In this document: positions 54,287 through 62,838 of the stretch, piece after piece
Position numbering within the stretch: the stretch's first letter is position 1
How the letters are laid out: the number at the start of each line of letters is the position of its first letter
DNA from: a virus
Direction: 5' to 3' (one strand)
DNA length: 64,000 bases
Virus record (IMG/VR): IMGVR_UViG_3300007512_002337
Span: 1 to 64,000 of that record
Notes under the pieces: model-generated
Told to the model about the DNA's origin: nothing
The model's input: the letters and a program-made list of their open reading frames with translations, nothing else
The model's database searches: none
Position numbers and translations under genes: made by a program

Positions 54287-55269
54287 TTTTTGTTCTCCTT
54301 CTTTTTTTGTTTGTGTTCTTTTAAGCAATCTACTATTTTTCGCGCTCTCGCGATGGTCGTTCCACACTCTTTTAGCCAGCTTCTTTGAGCCTCTAGCATG
54401 TTAATATATTCTGATGTTGGTAGCCCATTGTTAAAGTTTACCAATCTAGTCACCAAAGATGTCAGCTCCTGTTTGCTAGAGTAGGAATAGCATGGCAAAT
54501 CTTGTGGAGAACACCATGCGGGTTTATCATCATAGTCCCTAAATAGTAAAAGAGCCCCAGAAGCAAGAATTTCATAGTGTCTAAGTGCATCCCAGCCGCC
54601 CCTCTTACATGTTAAACCAAACCAAGACTTTTGAAGGTCTTGCATGTATTCTTCTTCATCTTCAAATTTGTAATTTTTTCTGTTCCCAAGATCCTCTTGA
54701 GTGCGGAACAGGGCGACATCCGGAGCGGTTTTCTGAAACCACTGCTCTTTCAGTTGCAAGTCGAATTTCCTAATTCTAGATGAAGGAATGCATAAGCCTG
54801 TTGGGTACACATCTTGCTGGTTTGTTAACAGTTCTCTTTTAAAACATGGCTTCTTTTGTATTCCTATAACTTTTCCAAGTTCTGAAGGGTGTTCTATCAT
54901 TTTTGGAGCATAACCGTAAAGATCGTGACTGTCTAAATACCATATATCTTGTTTTGCAACCAAACTATTTATATACTCCAATTCACCATAATCATACTGG
55001 CCGACATTACCATATAAAACAACGTCAATGTTCTTCATGTCATGTCTTTCGACTGTAGATATGTCCTTGATTGACTCAGTCAACAAAGAAAAACCCATAC
55101 CGTGAAGATCTTCTTTTTTTGTTTCTGACCAATCATGATACATTATTTTCTTCCTTGGGTAGTCTATACAATCCTTTCCCAAGAGACTTCTAAGGCCATG
55201 CAAAATGCCAACTTCAAGTAGGTCTCCCTGTTTTTTAGCAGACATGGTAGTTACGAATAATATTCTCAT
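54265..55269 (-). CDS. putative glycosyltransferase (GT-B-like), 334 aa
   Basis: A protein of about 334 residues starting MRILFVTTMSAKKQGD. I place the start at ATG 55269, which forms an ATGA overlap with the upstream stop; a longer reading to 55308 is not supported. The C-terminal half has 'WFGLTCKRGGWDALRHYEI' and 'LASGALLLFRDYDD', the pattern seen in exostosin-like and GT1-like enzymes at the nucleotide-sugar site. The N-terminal half is less clear. The 3' end is Lys-rich and overlaps the methyltransferase start by 22 bases. Family assignment is moderate. Confidence 0.7.
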   Translation of the reverse strand: MRILFVTTMSAKKQGDLLEVGILHGLRSLLGKDCIDYPRKKIMYHDWSETKKEDLHGMGFSLLTESIKDISTVERHDMKNIDVVLYGNVGQYDYGELEYINSLVAKQDIWYLDSHDLYGYAPKMIEHPSELGKVIGIQKKPCFKRELLTNQQDVYPTGLCIPSSRIRKFDLQLKEQWFQKTAPDVALFRTQEDLGNRKNYKFEDEEEYMQDLQKSWFGLTCKRGGWDALRHYEILASGALLLFRDYDDKPAWCSPQDLPCYSYSSKQELTSLVTRLVNFNNGLPTSEYINMLEAQRSWLKECGTTIARARKIVDCLKEHKQKKKENKKWKTNFI

Positions 55270-56030
55270 TTTACTATAGAGCCCTTGCAATATTCTTGAT
55301 AATTCCAAGGCTGACGGCCTGCCCAGTGCCTAATAATTGTATCCTCCTTATTTGACTTAACAATGTTGTACTGTTGTAACCACCTGCTTACCGGGTCTGC
55401 CTGCTCTTCTGAAAGGAGAGTGGTATTCCATTCCGGGCCTCGAATTTCTACATTTTCGTACAATTCGTCTATCTCATAATATGTTTCCTTTTCATCATAA
55501 GCGCTATACCAACCGTAATTTGGCATTTCTAAAAATGAATTCCAACTATGGGGCATGATTCCGCAAAGAAAATACCACATAGCCTGTTCCCGAAAATCTG
55601 TGCCGTGAGGTGTGCTTTTTAACCTTTCCCACCTCTCGTCGTCCACGATTTGATTTATCATATTTCTAGACCAGTCATTAACTCGTAAAGAAATCCAGCC
55701 CCAGCAATGAGTATTTCCATTATCTATGGCCAAAGAGAAGCTTTTCCCTTCAGATGGAAAGATTGAGTGACGGCCGTCAACAATACACATATCTGCATCT
55801 ATATTACAGACACAGTCTCCATCTTGCAATTCTCCTTCATCAAGCATTCTTTTAATTTCATAGACTTTATGCCAAGTGTAATTCCCTCTATATTTTATAC
55901 CATTTTTTATAACCTTATATTCAAAGCCATGGTGATCACAGTACTCTTGATTTCTAGGAGACAAGTGCTTTTCAAATATTTCCTGTCTCTCATCTTTATA
56001 GTCCGCTATGGCGAACATTAATTTCTTCAT
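55266..56030 (-). CDS. glycosyltransferase, GT-A fold with DxD (GT34-like)
   Basis: A 254-residue protein. 'CNIDADMCIVD' near residue 75 is a clear DxD metal site preceded by a hydrophobic strand, and the N-terminal 'ADYKDERQEIFEKHL' with 'YCDHHGFEYKVI' follows the pattern of GT34-like galactosyl/xylosyltransferases. A C-terminal 'IIRHWAGRQPWNYQEY' contains a His that usually contacts the donor phosphates. The start at 56030 overlaps the GT47-like gene by 35 bases. A second ATG at codon 5 is possible. Donor and linkage are unknown. Confidence 0.75.
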   Translation of the reverse strand: MKKLMFAIADYKDERQEIFEKHLSPRNQEYCDHHGFEYKVIKNGIKYRGNYTWHKVYEIKRMLDEGELQDGDCVCNIDADMCIVDGRHSIFPSEGKSFSLAIDNGNTHCWGWISLRVNDWSRNMINQIVDDERWERLKSTPHGTDFREQAMWYFLCGIMPHSWNSFLEMPNYGWYSAYDEKETYYEIDELYENVEIRGPEWNTTLLSEEQADPVSRWLQQYNIVKSNKEDTIIRHWAGRQPWNYQEYCKGSIVK

Positions 56031-56898
56031 TTTCTACCTTCTTTAAGATCTTTTTTGTTGTCGAGTCTATTGTAAAATATTTATCGTAAGATTCTCTTAT
56101 ATACTGTAGCTTATCTTCGTACTCTCCCGAATACAAACAGTCTTGCAGAGTTAAATCTAGTATATCTAAATCTTCTGGTTTGCATTTTATAATCGCCTTA
56201 TCCCAGTCAAAATCTCCGATCCATGGTAACCAAAAATCATCACTGATATAAACAGGTACCGACCCCAACTGCATTATTTCATAAAGCCTATAACTCGTTT
56301 TTCCATACCCTCTAGGCGCTAAACCAAAATAACTACTCTTTGTATAATTCACAAAATTTTCAAATTGGTCTTCTGATACTTTTTCTGACCAACTTCTTTG
56401 AGAAAAATAAAAATCACTATTATTAAAAAATTGCTGATACATCTTTACTCTTAAGGGGTGGGTGTTTGCTGAACCTATAAAGGATGCTAAAATCTTCTTT
56501 TCTGCTGAGGTCCTGTATTCTTTCGGTATTTCCGAAACTATCAGAGGTATTGGCGTACCTGCAGCGTTTCCTCCCGCCGAATAGCAAACCGTATTTCTTG
56601 GTAAAGATTCCCTAGGTGCATCATCATGAGTCGAGACTGTAAAATAGGGCAGTTCTTGATCTAGAGAATCTAATGTTTTTTGTAGTGTTATCAGAGGCTG
56701 GTCTCGATTGTTAATATAACAACCACTCCAATGTATAGGAATAAAATACCTACCCTTCTCTAACGGACTATTTTTATAGTAATTTATAAAATATTGTTCG
56801 AGATATGGACCCACATGATATGGAGGATATGTTGGCCATTGTGGGTTGGGGCAAAACTCTTCAAATAATTCAAATAACTTCTTTTGATAAGGTCTCAT
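55996..56898 (-). CDS. exostosin-like glycosyltransferase (GT47-like)
   Basis: A protein of about 300 residues when started at ATG 56898 (MRPYQKKLFELFEEF). The stretch upstream of that ATG encodes the end of the neighbouring gene in another frame and has no family features. The exostosin signature is clear: SSYFGLAPRGYGKTSYRLYE followed by IMQLGSVPVYISDDFWLPW. The N-terminal half has a Pro/Tyr-rich segment and 'FIPIHWSGCYINNRD'. It overlaps the downstream gene by 35 and the upstream by 29 bases. GT47-type enzymes are common in eukaryotes and found in some phage and bacterial glycan clusters. Confidence 0.8.
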   Translation of the reverse strand: MRPYQKKLFELFEEFCPNPQWPTYPPYHVGPYLEQYFINYYKNSPLEKGRYFIPIHWSGCYINNRDQPLITLQKTLDSLDQELPYFTVSTHDDAPRESLPRNTVCYSAGGNAAGTPIPLIVSEIPKEYRTSAEKKILASFIGSANTHPLRVKMYQQFFNNSDFYFSQRSWSEKVSEDQFENFVNYTKSSYFGLAPRGYGKTSYRLYEIMQLGSVPVYISDDFWLPWIGDFDWDKAIIKCKPEDLDILDLTLQDCLYSGEYEDKLQYIRESYDKYFTIDSTTKKILKKVENEEINVRHSGL

Positions 56899-57703
56899 AA
56901 TATTCCAATATCTCTTTGTATTCTGGCAGGTCAGACTCTGATAATAAACCAAAAACCCTTTCCACAAGAAAAGAGCCCGGATTATATCCGTTGGGTGCCT
57001 TGAAGACATGAAAATGAAAATTTGTTGCGGGCAGTTGACCAAACATTATTTTTTCATTTTCTAATTTTAATTGATTAATTCTATTGCTCGTTCTAGCATT
57101 ATTAAACCTCCACCATCCAATGTTGTTATTAATTGGAAGATTTAACGATTTAAAATTACTAAGTATCAGCTCAAAAGGCTTCTGTTCATAGTAAAGCCCA
57201 AGTTTGTCGCAATTTTCAGTCAAATATTTCCATTGTTTAAGATTTTCAGGATCATGCAAGCCAAACATTCCGACATTATAAAACCCATGCTTATCTTCGT
57301 TCATAGGGTCACGAGAATAATGAGGCGAAACTATAAAATCAATTTCCTTATCATTAAGTAGATTCACAGACTTCAAATCTATTGAGCCCACGAATAACAT
57401 ATCACTGTCCAGAAAAATGGCATGCCGCTCTTTCTCCAGGCATCGCTCTAGAGTTTTAAATTTATTTAAAATAATATTCAAAAATTGTGCGCGGCGGGAT
57501 GGTATCGAGGAATTATGATCAGAAATTTCGTCATTAACTTTAAAAACAAAAATCTCTACATTTGCAAAATTTGATAAGGTTTCAGCCGAAACTTGATCAC
57601 AAGAAATATACCATTTACACTCATTGAACTTCTCACAAGAAAACTTTGTTAAAAGAAATTCATTTAGACAATTCTTGGTTACAACTGAGCATAAATTTAT
57701 CAT
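56870..57703 (-). CDS. putative GT-A glycosyltransferase with DSD motif
   Basis: A 277-residue protein. 'HAIFLDSDMLFVGSID' gives a DxD motif on the expected strand, and an N-terminal Cys/Lys-rich part precedes it. Later 'HGFYNVGMFGLHDP' and 'NNIGWWRFNNAR' fit the acceptor half of GT-A enzymes such as GT8/GT32-like types. It starts one base after the stop of the GT4-GT2 fusion, without a clear ribosome site, so reinitiation is likely. Substrate unknown. Confidence 0.7.
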   Translation of the reverse strand: MINLCSVVTKNCLNEFLLTKFSCEKFNECKWYISCDQVSAETLSNFANVEIFVFKVNDEISDHNSSIPSRRAQFLNIILNKFKTLERCLEKERHAIFLDSDMLFVGSIDLKSVNLLNDKEIDFIVSPHYSRDPMNEDKHGFYNVGMFGLHDPENLKQWKYLTENCDKLGLYYEQKPFELILSNFKSLNLPINNNIGWWRFNNARTSNRINQLKLENEKIMFGQLPATNFHFHVFKAPNGYNPGSFLVERVFGLLSESDLPEYKEILEYYETLSKEVI

Positions 57704-57704
57704 T

Positions 57705-59753
57705 CTACAGAACCAAGCCTGTTGATTCTTCTGGGGGTTTGGATCTTTCTTCTTTCATAATTGCAAAATATTTTTTAAATATTTCTCTCTCTTCTTTTCT
57801 TTTCCAGTTGTTGTTTTCGGGGTCTGTCGAAATCCCTTTCGGATTAAAATAATAAATACCCAAAGGTTCGGGATATTTAATAAATCTCTCACCCGCAAAA
57901 GTACAACGAAGCCAAAATTCCCAATCTGAAGCTGAGCCGTAATCTTCTCTAAAATATCCATGTTTTTCATGAAGATCCTTCTTCCACATGGGATTGTTGT
58001 GCGGCTGGTTACCCCTTATCATGGATTCTTTCGAGAATTCTTCAAAATTATATTTCTTGCTATCTGGTGGTAGCGTATCCCAGCTAATGTTCGGCTCGTG
58101 AACAATATAGCTGTCGTTATAAACAAGACTGGCGTCAGGATTTGCTACTAAAGTTTTTGCCTGACGCTCTAAGGCATTTGGAGCGCGGCGATCGTCACAA
58201 TTCATATTAGTAATAAATTCTCCGGTTGACATTTTTAGTGCCAAATTCCAAGTTGCATAAATGCCAGGGTCTGCCTCTAATCTTTGATAAATAATGTTTT
58301 CTGGAAATTTTTTTACATATTTTTGTATTACTTTTTCTTCCTCATCCGAACCTTCTGGGTTTGCATTCAATATTACCCATTCGCACTTTTCTTTAAATAT
58401 GGTCTGGCTTGTCACATCCTCCATGAGCTGTTCAATATGCTCTTTTGCATTAAACACAGAAGTAATTAATGAAATTTTTGGAATCTCTTCTTTCGAAACC
58501 CTGTCTGCCGGATTTTCGACAGATTCCCCGAAAAGTTTAAAACAAAATTCTTTTGCCAACAACTCTTCAGTAAAGTTTTCTAAAATGTGAGATTTCAACT
58601 TGTTTGCTTTAGCCTGATATGTCTTAAGGTTGTTATAAACCTTTCGCATTGCCCCTCTTACATCATTCCCCTTTACGGTGCACCATTTTGAGTCTTTATT
58701 TATAACAGTATCCCACACGGCCTCTTGTCCAACCTCTTCTAGAGTAAACGGTATTTCACAAAATAAAGGTTTAATCTTTTTTGAAGTCTTTGTTTTCCCA
58801 GACTTACTACGTTTCTTCTCCAGAACCGGGGCATTTAGAAAATCTCTTTGTCCACTCCAGTTTGGGGCAATGACTGGAAGGCCATTGCAGGCGGCCTCAA
58901 ACAAAGGGAGACCAAAACCCTCACCATGAGTTGTCGAAACCATCGAGCTAATCTTGTCATGCCTATATAGGGAACACATTTCTTTTTCAGACATGTCACC
59001 ATGCAGCAAATAAACTTTGCATTTTCTGTCTCCATGTTTTTCCAGAAAGACTCCAAGTTCTTTTTTGCAATAATGGCGATCATATTTTGAACAATTTGCA
59101 AAGTGACTTTTTAAAACTAATCCCACATTTGGGTTATCCTTAAACTCATCCAAGAATGACTCGAGCAATAACGGAACGTTCTTTCTGGGGCCTATTTGAG
59201 CTACAGCCAAAAAATTGAAATCAGTCTCTAGGTTTAGTTCAAATTCATCATCAGGATCCACACACCTTACACAATAGTTCACATAATCGACCGGGGACGA
59301 CAGCTCTAAATTTGCCACCTGTTGTTCGTTTTTTAAAATCTCATATCTTGTCTTCTCTAAAACTTTCTTTGAATGATCTGAAACTACTATAACTTTATCC
59401 ATTTCATTGCATTTTTGTATCCATTCTGGACTTACTCTGTCGACTTCTATCCCTGCGGTATATCCAATGTTTACCGGTGCTATTTTTTCAAATTCATTTG
59501 GAATGGTGACCTGTATTGAGACATCCACTTGTCCACCTTCTGTTAAATATTTGTGGGTTTCTTGCAGTTTTTGATCTATCCAGCTCCTATTTTCATCTGC
59601 TTCCGTTATCCACCCGCTGTGACCCCAAGAAATATTCATGATTAAAATATCGATTTTTGATTCTATTCTTCTGAGGCTTTTCAACAAAAATCTCGTCTGT
59701 TCGCCATACCCCGAACGACTAAGAGCGGGCCCTTTAACTAAAACTTTTTTCAT
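57705..59753 (-). CDS. bifunctional glycosyltransferase, GT4 fused to GT2
   Basis: A 682-residue protein when started at ATG 59753 (MKKVLVKGPALSRSGYGEQ), which forms an ATGA overlap with the upstream stop. A longer reading to 59807 adds only 18 residues from the overlapping frame. The N-terminal GT4 half has the donor site GEGFGLPLFEAACNGLPVI near residues 277-295. The C-terminal GT2 half starts near residue 427 with KISLITSVFNAKEHIEQL and has NMNCDDRRAPNAL as the probable metal site. A basic linker (KKRSKSGKTKTSKK) lies inside the GT4 half. Two transfer steps in one protein suggest a disaccharide repeat, which is inference. Confidence 0.85.
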   Translation of the reverse strand: MKKVLVKGPALSRSGYGEQTRFLLKSLRRIESKIDILIMNISWGHSGWITEADENRSWIDQKLQETHKYLTEGGQVDVSIQVTIPNEFEKIAPVNIGYTAGIEVDRVSPEWIQKCNEMDKVIVVSDHSKKVLEKTRYEILKNEQQVANLELSSPVDYVNYCVRCVDPDDEFELNLETDFNFLAVAQIGPRKNVPLLLESFLDEFKDNPNVGLVLKSHFANCSKYDRHYCKKELGVFLEKHGDRKCKVYLLHGDMSEKEMCSLYRHDKISSMVSTTHGEGFGLPLFEAACNGLPVIAPNWSGQRDFLNAPVLEKKRSKSGKTKTSKKIKPLFCEIPFTLEEVGQEAVWDTVINKDSKWCTVKGNDVRGAMRKVYNNLKTYQAKANKLKSHILENFTEELLAKEFCFKLFGESVENPADRVSKEEIPKISLITSVFNAKEHIEQLMEDVTSQTIFKEKCEWVILNANPEGSDEEEKVIQKYVKKFPENIIYQRLEADPGIYATWNLALKMSTGEFITNMNCDDRRAPNALERQAKTLVANPDASLVYNDSYIVHEPNISWDTLPPDSKKYNFEEFSKESMIRGNQPHNNPMWKKDLHEKHGYFREDYGSASDWEFWLRCTFAGERFIKYPEPLGIYYFNPKGISTDPENNNWKRKEEREIFKKYFAIMKEERSKPPEESTGLVL

Positions 59754-61003
59754 AATTTCTCCAAACTCCACGGTTTGTATCCAACCCTCGTATCCCAAGA
59801 GCCACACGAAGATGTAATTTCATTAAAAAGGGCGTTCCACATATTAACGTATCCCGACATCGAATAATTTTTTAGAACATGGTTCCTGCCGGATGTGCCC
59901 AAAGCAGCCCGCTCGTCATCAGTAAGATTTGTAAACTTTATCATAACATCCAAAAAGTCTTCTTTTGAGATCCTATCTTCATAAATATAGGGCACCGTTT
60001 GAGAACCTATAACTGCTTTAGAGGCCGGCTCTATTCCGTATCCAAAAAACTGCTCACCATCCGTAACTTGCTCTTGAAGTCCGCCTGTCATATTTACAAT
60101 TATTGGTGTTTCGCAAGATAAAGATTCTAAAGTTGAAAGACCAAAACCCTCAGCATCTGAAATGTTTATTGTGCAATCAGCTATGTTATAGAACCTTGCC
60201 AAGTCTTGTGCTGACATTTTTTTCGTAGAAAGAATCACCTCTCCGTTTGTTATTCCAAGTTCCTCTATTATTGATTCTAAATCTTGGCCATGTTCATCCT
60301 TTGGTTCTGTGTGCATCAGCAAGACTGCTTTATCTTTGCCAACAATATCTAAATATTCCTTAAACCACCATATTAAAGTTCCTGATTGTTTCCTGCGAGC
60401 ATTTCTATTATTCCAGAAAAAAACAAGCTTATCTTTTAAAGATGGGGCCTGATCATAAAACTTCTCATACTCCGGGGGCTGCATCTTGCGGAAAACATTA
60501 GTATCTACAGTGTGAGGGATCCTAACCAAAGGGACTTCTGGAGAGGTATTTCTGACTATATCCTCTGTCAATTTACTGATTGCTACAACATAATCGTTAG
60601 AATTATAATATATTGCATTATACCTGGGAAAGGGGTAGTTATCCCAAACGTGATAATATACCATAGGTACATGCGTTCTTACCTCGTTCTCCATTTGCCA
60701 TAACCATACCCAAAATCTAGGATCTGTCATAAACCACACAACATCAGGCCGGTGGACGACCAACATACTTCTAACCAATTCTGGCGAACCATACCCATCT
60801 ACTGGATACACGATAAGGTCTTCTCCGTATTCTTCTGTTTTTATAGGGGTGTAGTCCTCATGCTTTATGGCGCCGGCGAGACAAACAAAGCTATATTCCC
60901 CTGTGGCTAGAAGTCCTCTAATCATGTAGTTTGTCTGGGTCCCTATGCCGGATGGAGCAAACGGAGAGTCGGCCAATATTAGTACTTTTTTCTTTTTACT
61001 CAT
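59750..61003 (-). CDS. glycosyltransferase, GT4-like
   Basis: A 417-residue GT-B enzyme. The N-terminal glycine loop is ADSPFAPSGIGTQTNYMIR, the donor-binding region contains 'FFWNNRNARRKQSG' and 'ISDAEGFGLSTLES', the usual EGFGL...E motif. It has no membrane segment and should be cytoplasmic. It is the first glycosyltransferase in transcription order. It overlaps the PD-(D/E)XK nuclease gene by four bases, so it is translated from the same message as a DNA-processing enzyme. Confidence 0.85.
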   Translation of the reverse strand: MSKKKKVLILADSPFAPSGIGTQTNYMIRGLLATGEYSFVCLAGAIKHEDYTPIKTEEYGEDLIVYPVDGYGSPELVRSMLVVHRPDVVWFMTDPRFWVWLWQMENEVRTHVPMVYYHVWDNYPFPRYNAIYYNSNDYVVAISKLTEDIVRNTSPEVPLVRIPHTVDTNVFRKMQPPEYEKFYDQAPSLKDKLVFFWNNRNARRKQSGTLIWWFKEYLDIVGKDKAVLLMHTEPKDEHGQDLESIIEELGITNGEVILSTKKMSAQDLARFYNIADCTINISDAEGFGLSTLESLSCETPIIVNMTGGLQEQVTDGEQFFGYGIEPASKAVIGSQTVPYIYEDRISKEDFLDVMIKFTNLTDDERAALGTSGRNHVLKNYSMSGYVNMWNALFNEITSSCGSWDTRVGYKPWSLEKL

Positions 61004-61773
61004 TTACAATACTCAGTTTTATAAAACACACACCTTTCACACGAAAGCCTATTCTTAATATACACTTTATTATCTATATTTTTAATAGCTATTTCCAAAA
61101 GATTAAGGGCGTTTTTTGTTTTCTTCTTCCCGGATGTGACCCGGAATATTTCTACTTTTTTGTCACGGGCGGTGCGCTTTAATAAAGCAAAATACGTTTC
61201 TATATCTTCCGGAGGAATACTGTGCTTTTCTGAAAAGAATTTTTTGTAGAAAGTTAACTGGTAATTAACCATCGGGTCTGATTTCTTTTTCATGTTCCAG
61301 CCCCAACTACAAGATTTCCAATCAATTATGTGAATCTTGCCATCTGAAGTTCTTAAGACCAGATCAATAAAGCCCTTAAAATTTCTTCCGGAGGCTTCGA
61401 AGTCATTTATTTGCTCAAACAGCGGCTCTTCTACTGAAACAACTTCGTATTCTTTAAACTCTTCCTTCACAGCTGGTAGTATGTGTTCACACAAACCCAA
61501 CCCCTGTGTTCTAAATTCATCTATAATTGCTTGATCGGTGGGTCGAGTATCGTCTGGAAGGTTTTCCAGTTCCCTTTCGTAAGAGGCCAAGAATATTTCT
61601 TTTGAATTCTTGCGATTATCTACAATGATTTCCTCACAAACTGAATGAATTGCTGTTCCGAAGGCTGTATATATATTTCCCTGGAATAACCTATTCCCCT
61701 CTACATATGTTAGTTTGTGCTTGTAGGGGCACTCTTTCCACGTCTTAAGCTCAGAAAAGCTAATTTTTTCCAT
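61000..61773 (-). CDS. PD-(D/E)XK nuclease, Cas4/RecB-like with iron-sulfur-type cysteines
   Basis: A 257-residue nuclease. The core is H43 in FGTAIHSVCE, D137 in GFIDLVL, D151-W-K153 in HIIDWKS, and Q172 in NYQLTFY, the PD-(D/E)XK set with the RecB-type QxxxY motif. C15 (WKECPYKHK) and C245, C248, C256 at the end form the four-Cys arrangement that binds a 4Fe-4S cluster in Cas4 and AddB. It is expected to resect or trim DNA ends and could work with the Mre11-Rad50 fusion. No Cas1 or CRISPR array is in the window, so a CRISPR role is not supported. The ATG at 61773 has only a weak ribosome site; a 19-base gap separates it from the gene upstream. Confidence 0.88.
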   Translation of the reverse strand: MEKISFSELKTWKECPYKHKLTYVEGNRLFQGNIYTAFGTAIHSVCEEIIVDNRKNSKEIFLASYERELENLPDDTRPTDQAIIDEFRTQGLGLCEHILPAVKEEFKEYEVVSVEEPLFEQINDFEASGRNFKGFIDLVLRTSDGKIHIIDWKSCSWGWNMKKKSDPMVNYQLTFYKKFFSEKHSIPPEDIETYFALLKRTARDKKVEIFRVTSGKKKTKNALNLLEIAIKNIDNKVYIKNRLSCERCVFYKTEYCK

Positions 61774-61792
61774 TTTTTCTCTTTCGTATTAT

Positions 61793-62164
61793 TTATTGTT
61801 GTTTTGTTGTCTTTTTTCTTGATCTTGTTGTTGTGGGCTTGGGCTTGGATGCCACCTTCTTAATGCGTGAGCGGAAAGGTGCTTTTTTGACAACCTCTTC
61901 CTCGCGTGGGGCTATGGATGAATTTCTAGAGTTCTTTTTTCTAAAAACCCACTCTCCAGAAAATGGCCTAGAGTCTATCTCTGTGTTGGAGACAACAAGA
62001 TTGTGGCCATGTAAAATAGATTCTATTTCAATGCCCTCTTCTCTCAAAAGAAACAAACAAACATCTACATCACAATATTGTTTTTTTTGCGAAGCTGCCT
62101 GACGTTGCGGCATTTCTACCTTTATTTTTACCAATTCAGGCTCTTCGGCAATTTTATACTTCAT
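61793..62164 (-). CDS. hypothetical protein with basic tail, 123 aa
   Basis: A 123-residue protein. The first 85 residues look folded (a Cys-Asp-Val run, then EEGIEIESILHGHNLVV), and the last 35 are Lys/Arg/Thr/Pro-rich (KKVASKPKPTTTRSRKKT), like nucleic-acid-binding tails. It starts with GAGAGG upstream and lies two bases after the metallopeptidase gene. I do not recognise a family. A DNA- or RNA-binding role is possible from the tail alone. Confidence 0.65.
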   Translation of the reverse strand: MKYKIAEEPELVKIKVEMPQRQAASQKKQYCDVDVCLFLLREEGIEIESILHGHNLVVSNTEIDSRPFSGEWVFRKKNSRNSSIAPREEEVVKKAPFRSRIKKVASKPKPTTTRSRKKTTKQQ

Positions 62165-62166
62165 TT

Positions 62167-62838
62167 CTATTCCTCTCTATTAGAATACACTAATTTTGTC
62201 AGCTTGTCAAATAAATTCGGACTAATGGCGCGGATTCTTTCAACATCCCTGTGATGGAAGAGTGCCTCAAAACCATTTGCAAAATATTCCCTCAATGATG
62301 TGGCCCCATAAGGAGAATAAAACAAGTTAACGCTTAGCATTGATAATGCCGAATATCCCACCTCTTTGTACAAAAACTGATCAAACTCAGAATCATACTC
62401 TGGGTTTATAAATCTTATTAGTTCTGCTTTATACCCCTCTGTTGCTAAGATAGAATACAGTTCTCTTCTTTTGTTTAAAAATTCCCGTTCAATACTTTTG
62501 TCTGAATATATTAGCTCTTGGTGGGTTTCTTCTATCGAGTGGGCCACCTCATGAACAATATCATCTGCCAGATCTTGATTGTTATCTTGTTCGTTAGAGA
62601 CAAATATTGCCGCGTCCTTGTAGGCTGCGTTTATCTCTCTCGCTTTCAGAAATTCATAATCACCAATATATATTGAGTCAAGATTCCCAAGCAAGTGTTG
62701 CGGTATACTCTCTAATGCCTGCTCTATGCTCTCTTTCGGTGAAAAGTTGCCAGTAAATTTTCCAGTTTGTATAACCTTGACGCCTTTGACTCTAAATTGA
62801 AGTGGTTTGGAATTTTTGATGTACCCCCTAGTTGTCAT
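62167..62838 (-). CDS. putative zinc metallopeptidase (HExxH zincin)
   Basis: A 223-residue protein with HEVAH at 96-100 inside a helix (ADDIVHEVAHSIEETH) and a downstream Glu (E184) in SLREYFANGFEALF, the arrangement of gluzincins; the second motif resembles the lethal-factor-like (M34-type) pattern. There is no signal peptide or membrane segment, so it would act in the host cytoplasm or in the particle. The HExxH and the later Glu are both intact, so activity is plausible. It overlaps the upstream 89-residue gene by 11 bases. A role in head maturation or in attacking a host protein cannot be separated from sequence alone. Confidence 0.75.
   Translation of the reverse strand: MTTRGYIKNSKPLQFRVKGVKVIQTGKFTGNFSPKESIEQALESIPQHLLGNLDSIYIGDYEFLKAREINAAYKDAAIFVSNEQDNNQDLADDIVHEVAHSIEETHQELIYSDKSIEREFLNKRRELYSILATEGYKAELIRFINPEYDSEFDQFLYKEVGYSALSMLSVNLFYSPYGATSLREYFANGFEALFHHRDVERIRAISPNLFDKLTKLVYSNREE

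Noticed and set aside
55996-59807. Longer starts at 54367, 55308, 57042 and 59807
   Set aside because: The extra N-terminal stretches run over the ends of upstream genes, carry no family features, and lack ribosome sites. The internal ATGs at 54286, 55269, 56898 and 59753 fit the overlap pattern or ribosome sites better.
50897-61003. Glycosyltransferases as DNA base glucosylation enzymes
   Set aside because: None resembles T4 alpha- or beta-glucosyltransferase, and no hydroxymethylase or base-modifying gene is present in the window. The sugar nucleotide enzymes point to a complex glycan instead.
61000-61773. CRISPR adaptation system around the Cas4-like nuclease
   Set aside because: No Cas1, Cas2 or direct-repeat array was seen in the window, and the nuclease fits phage recombination equally well.
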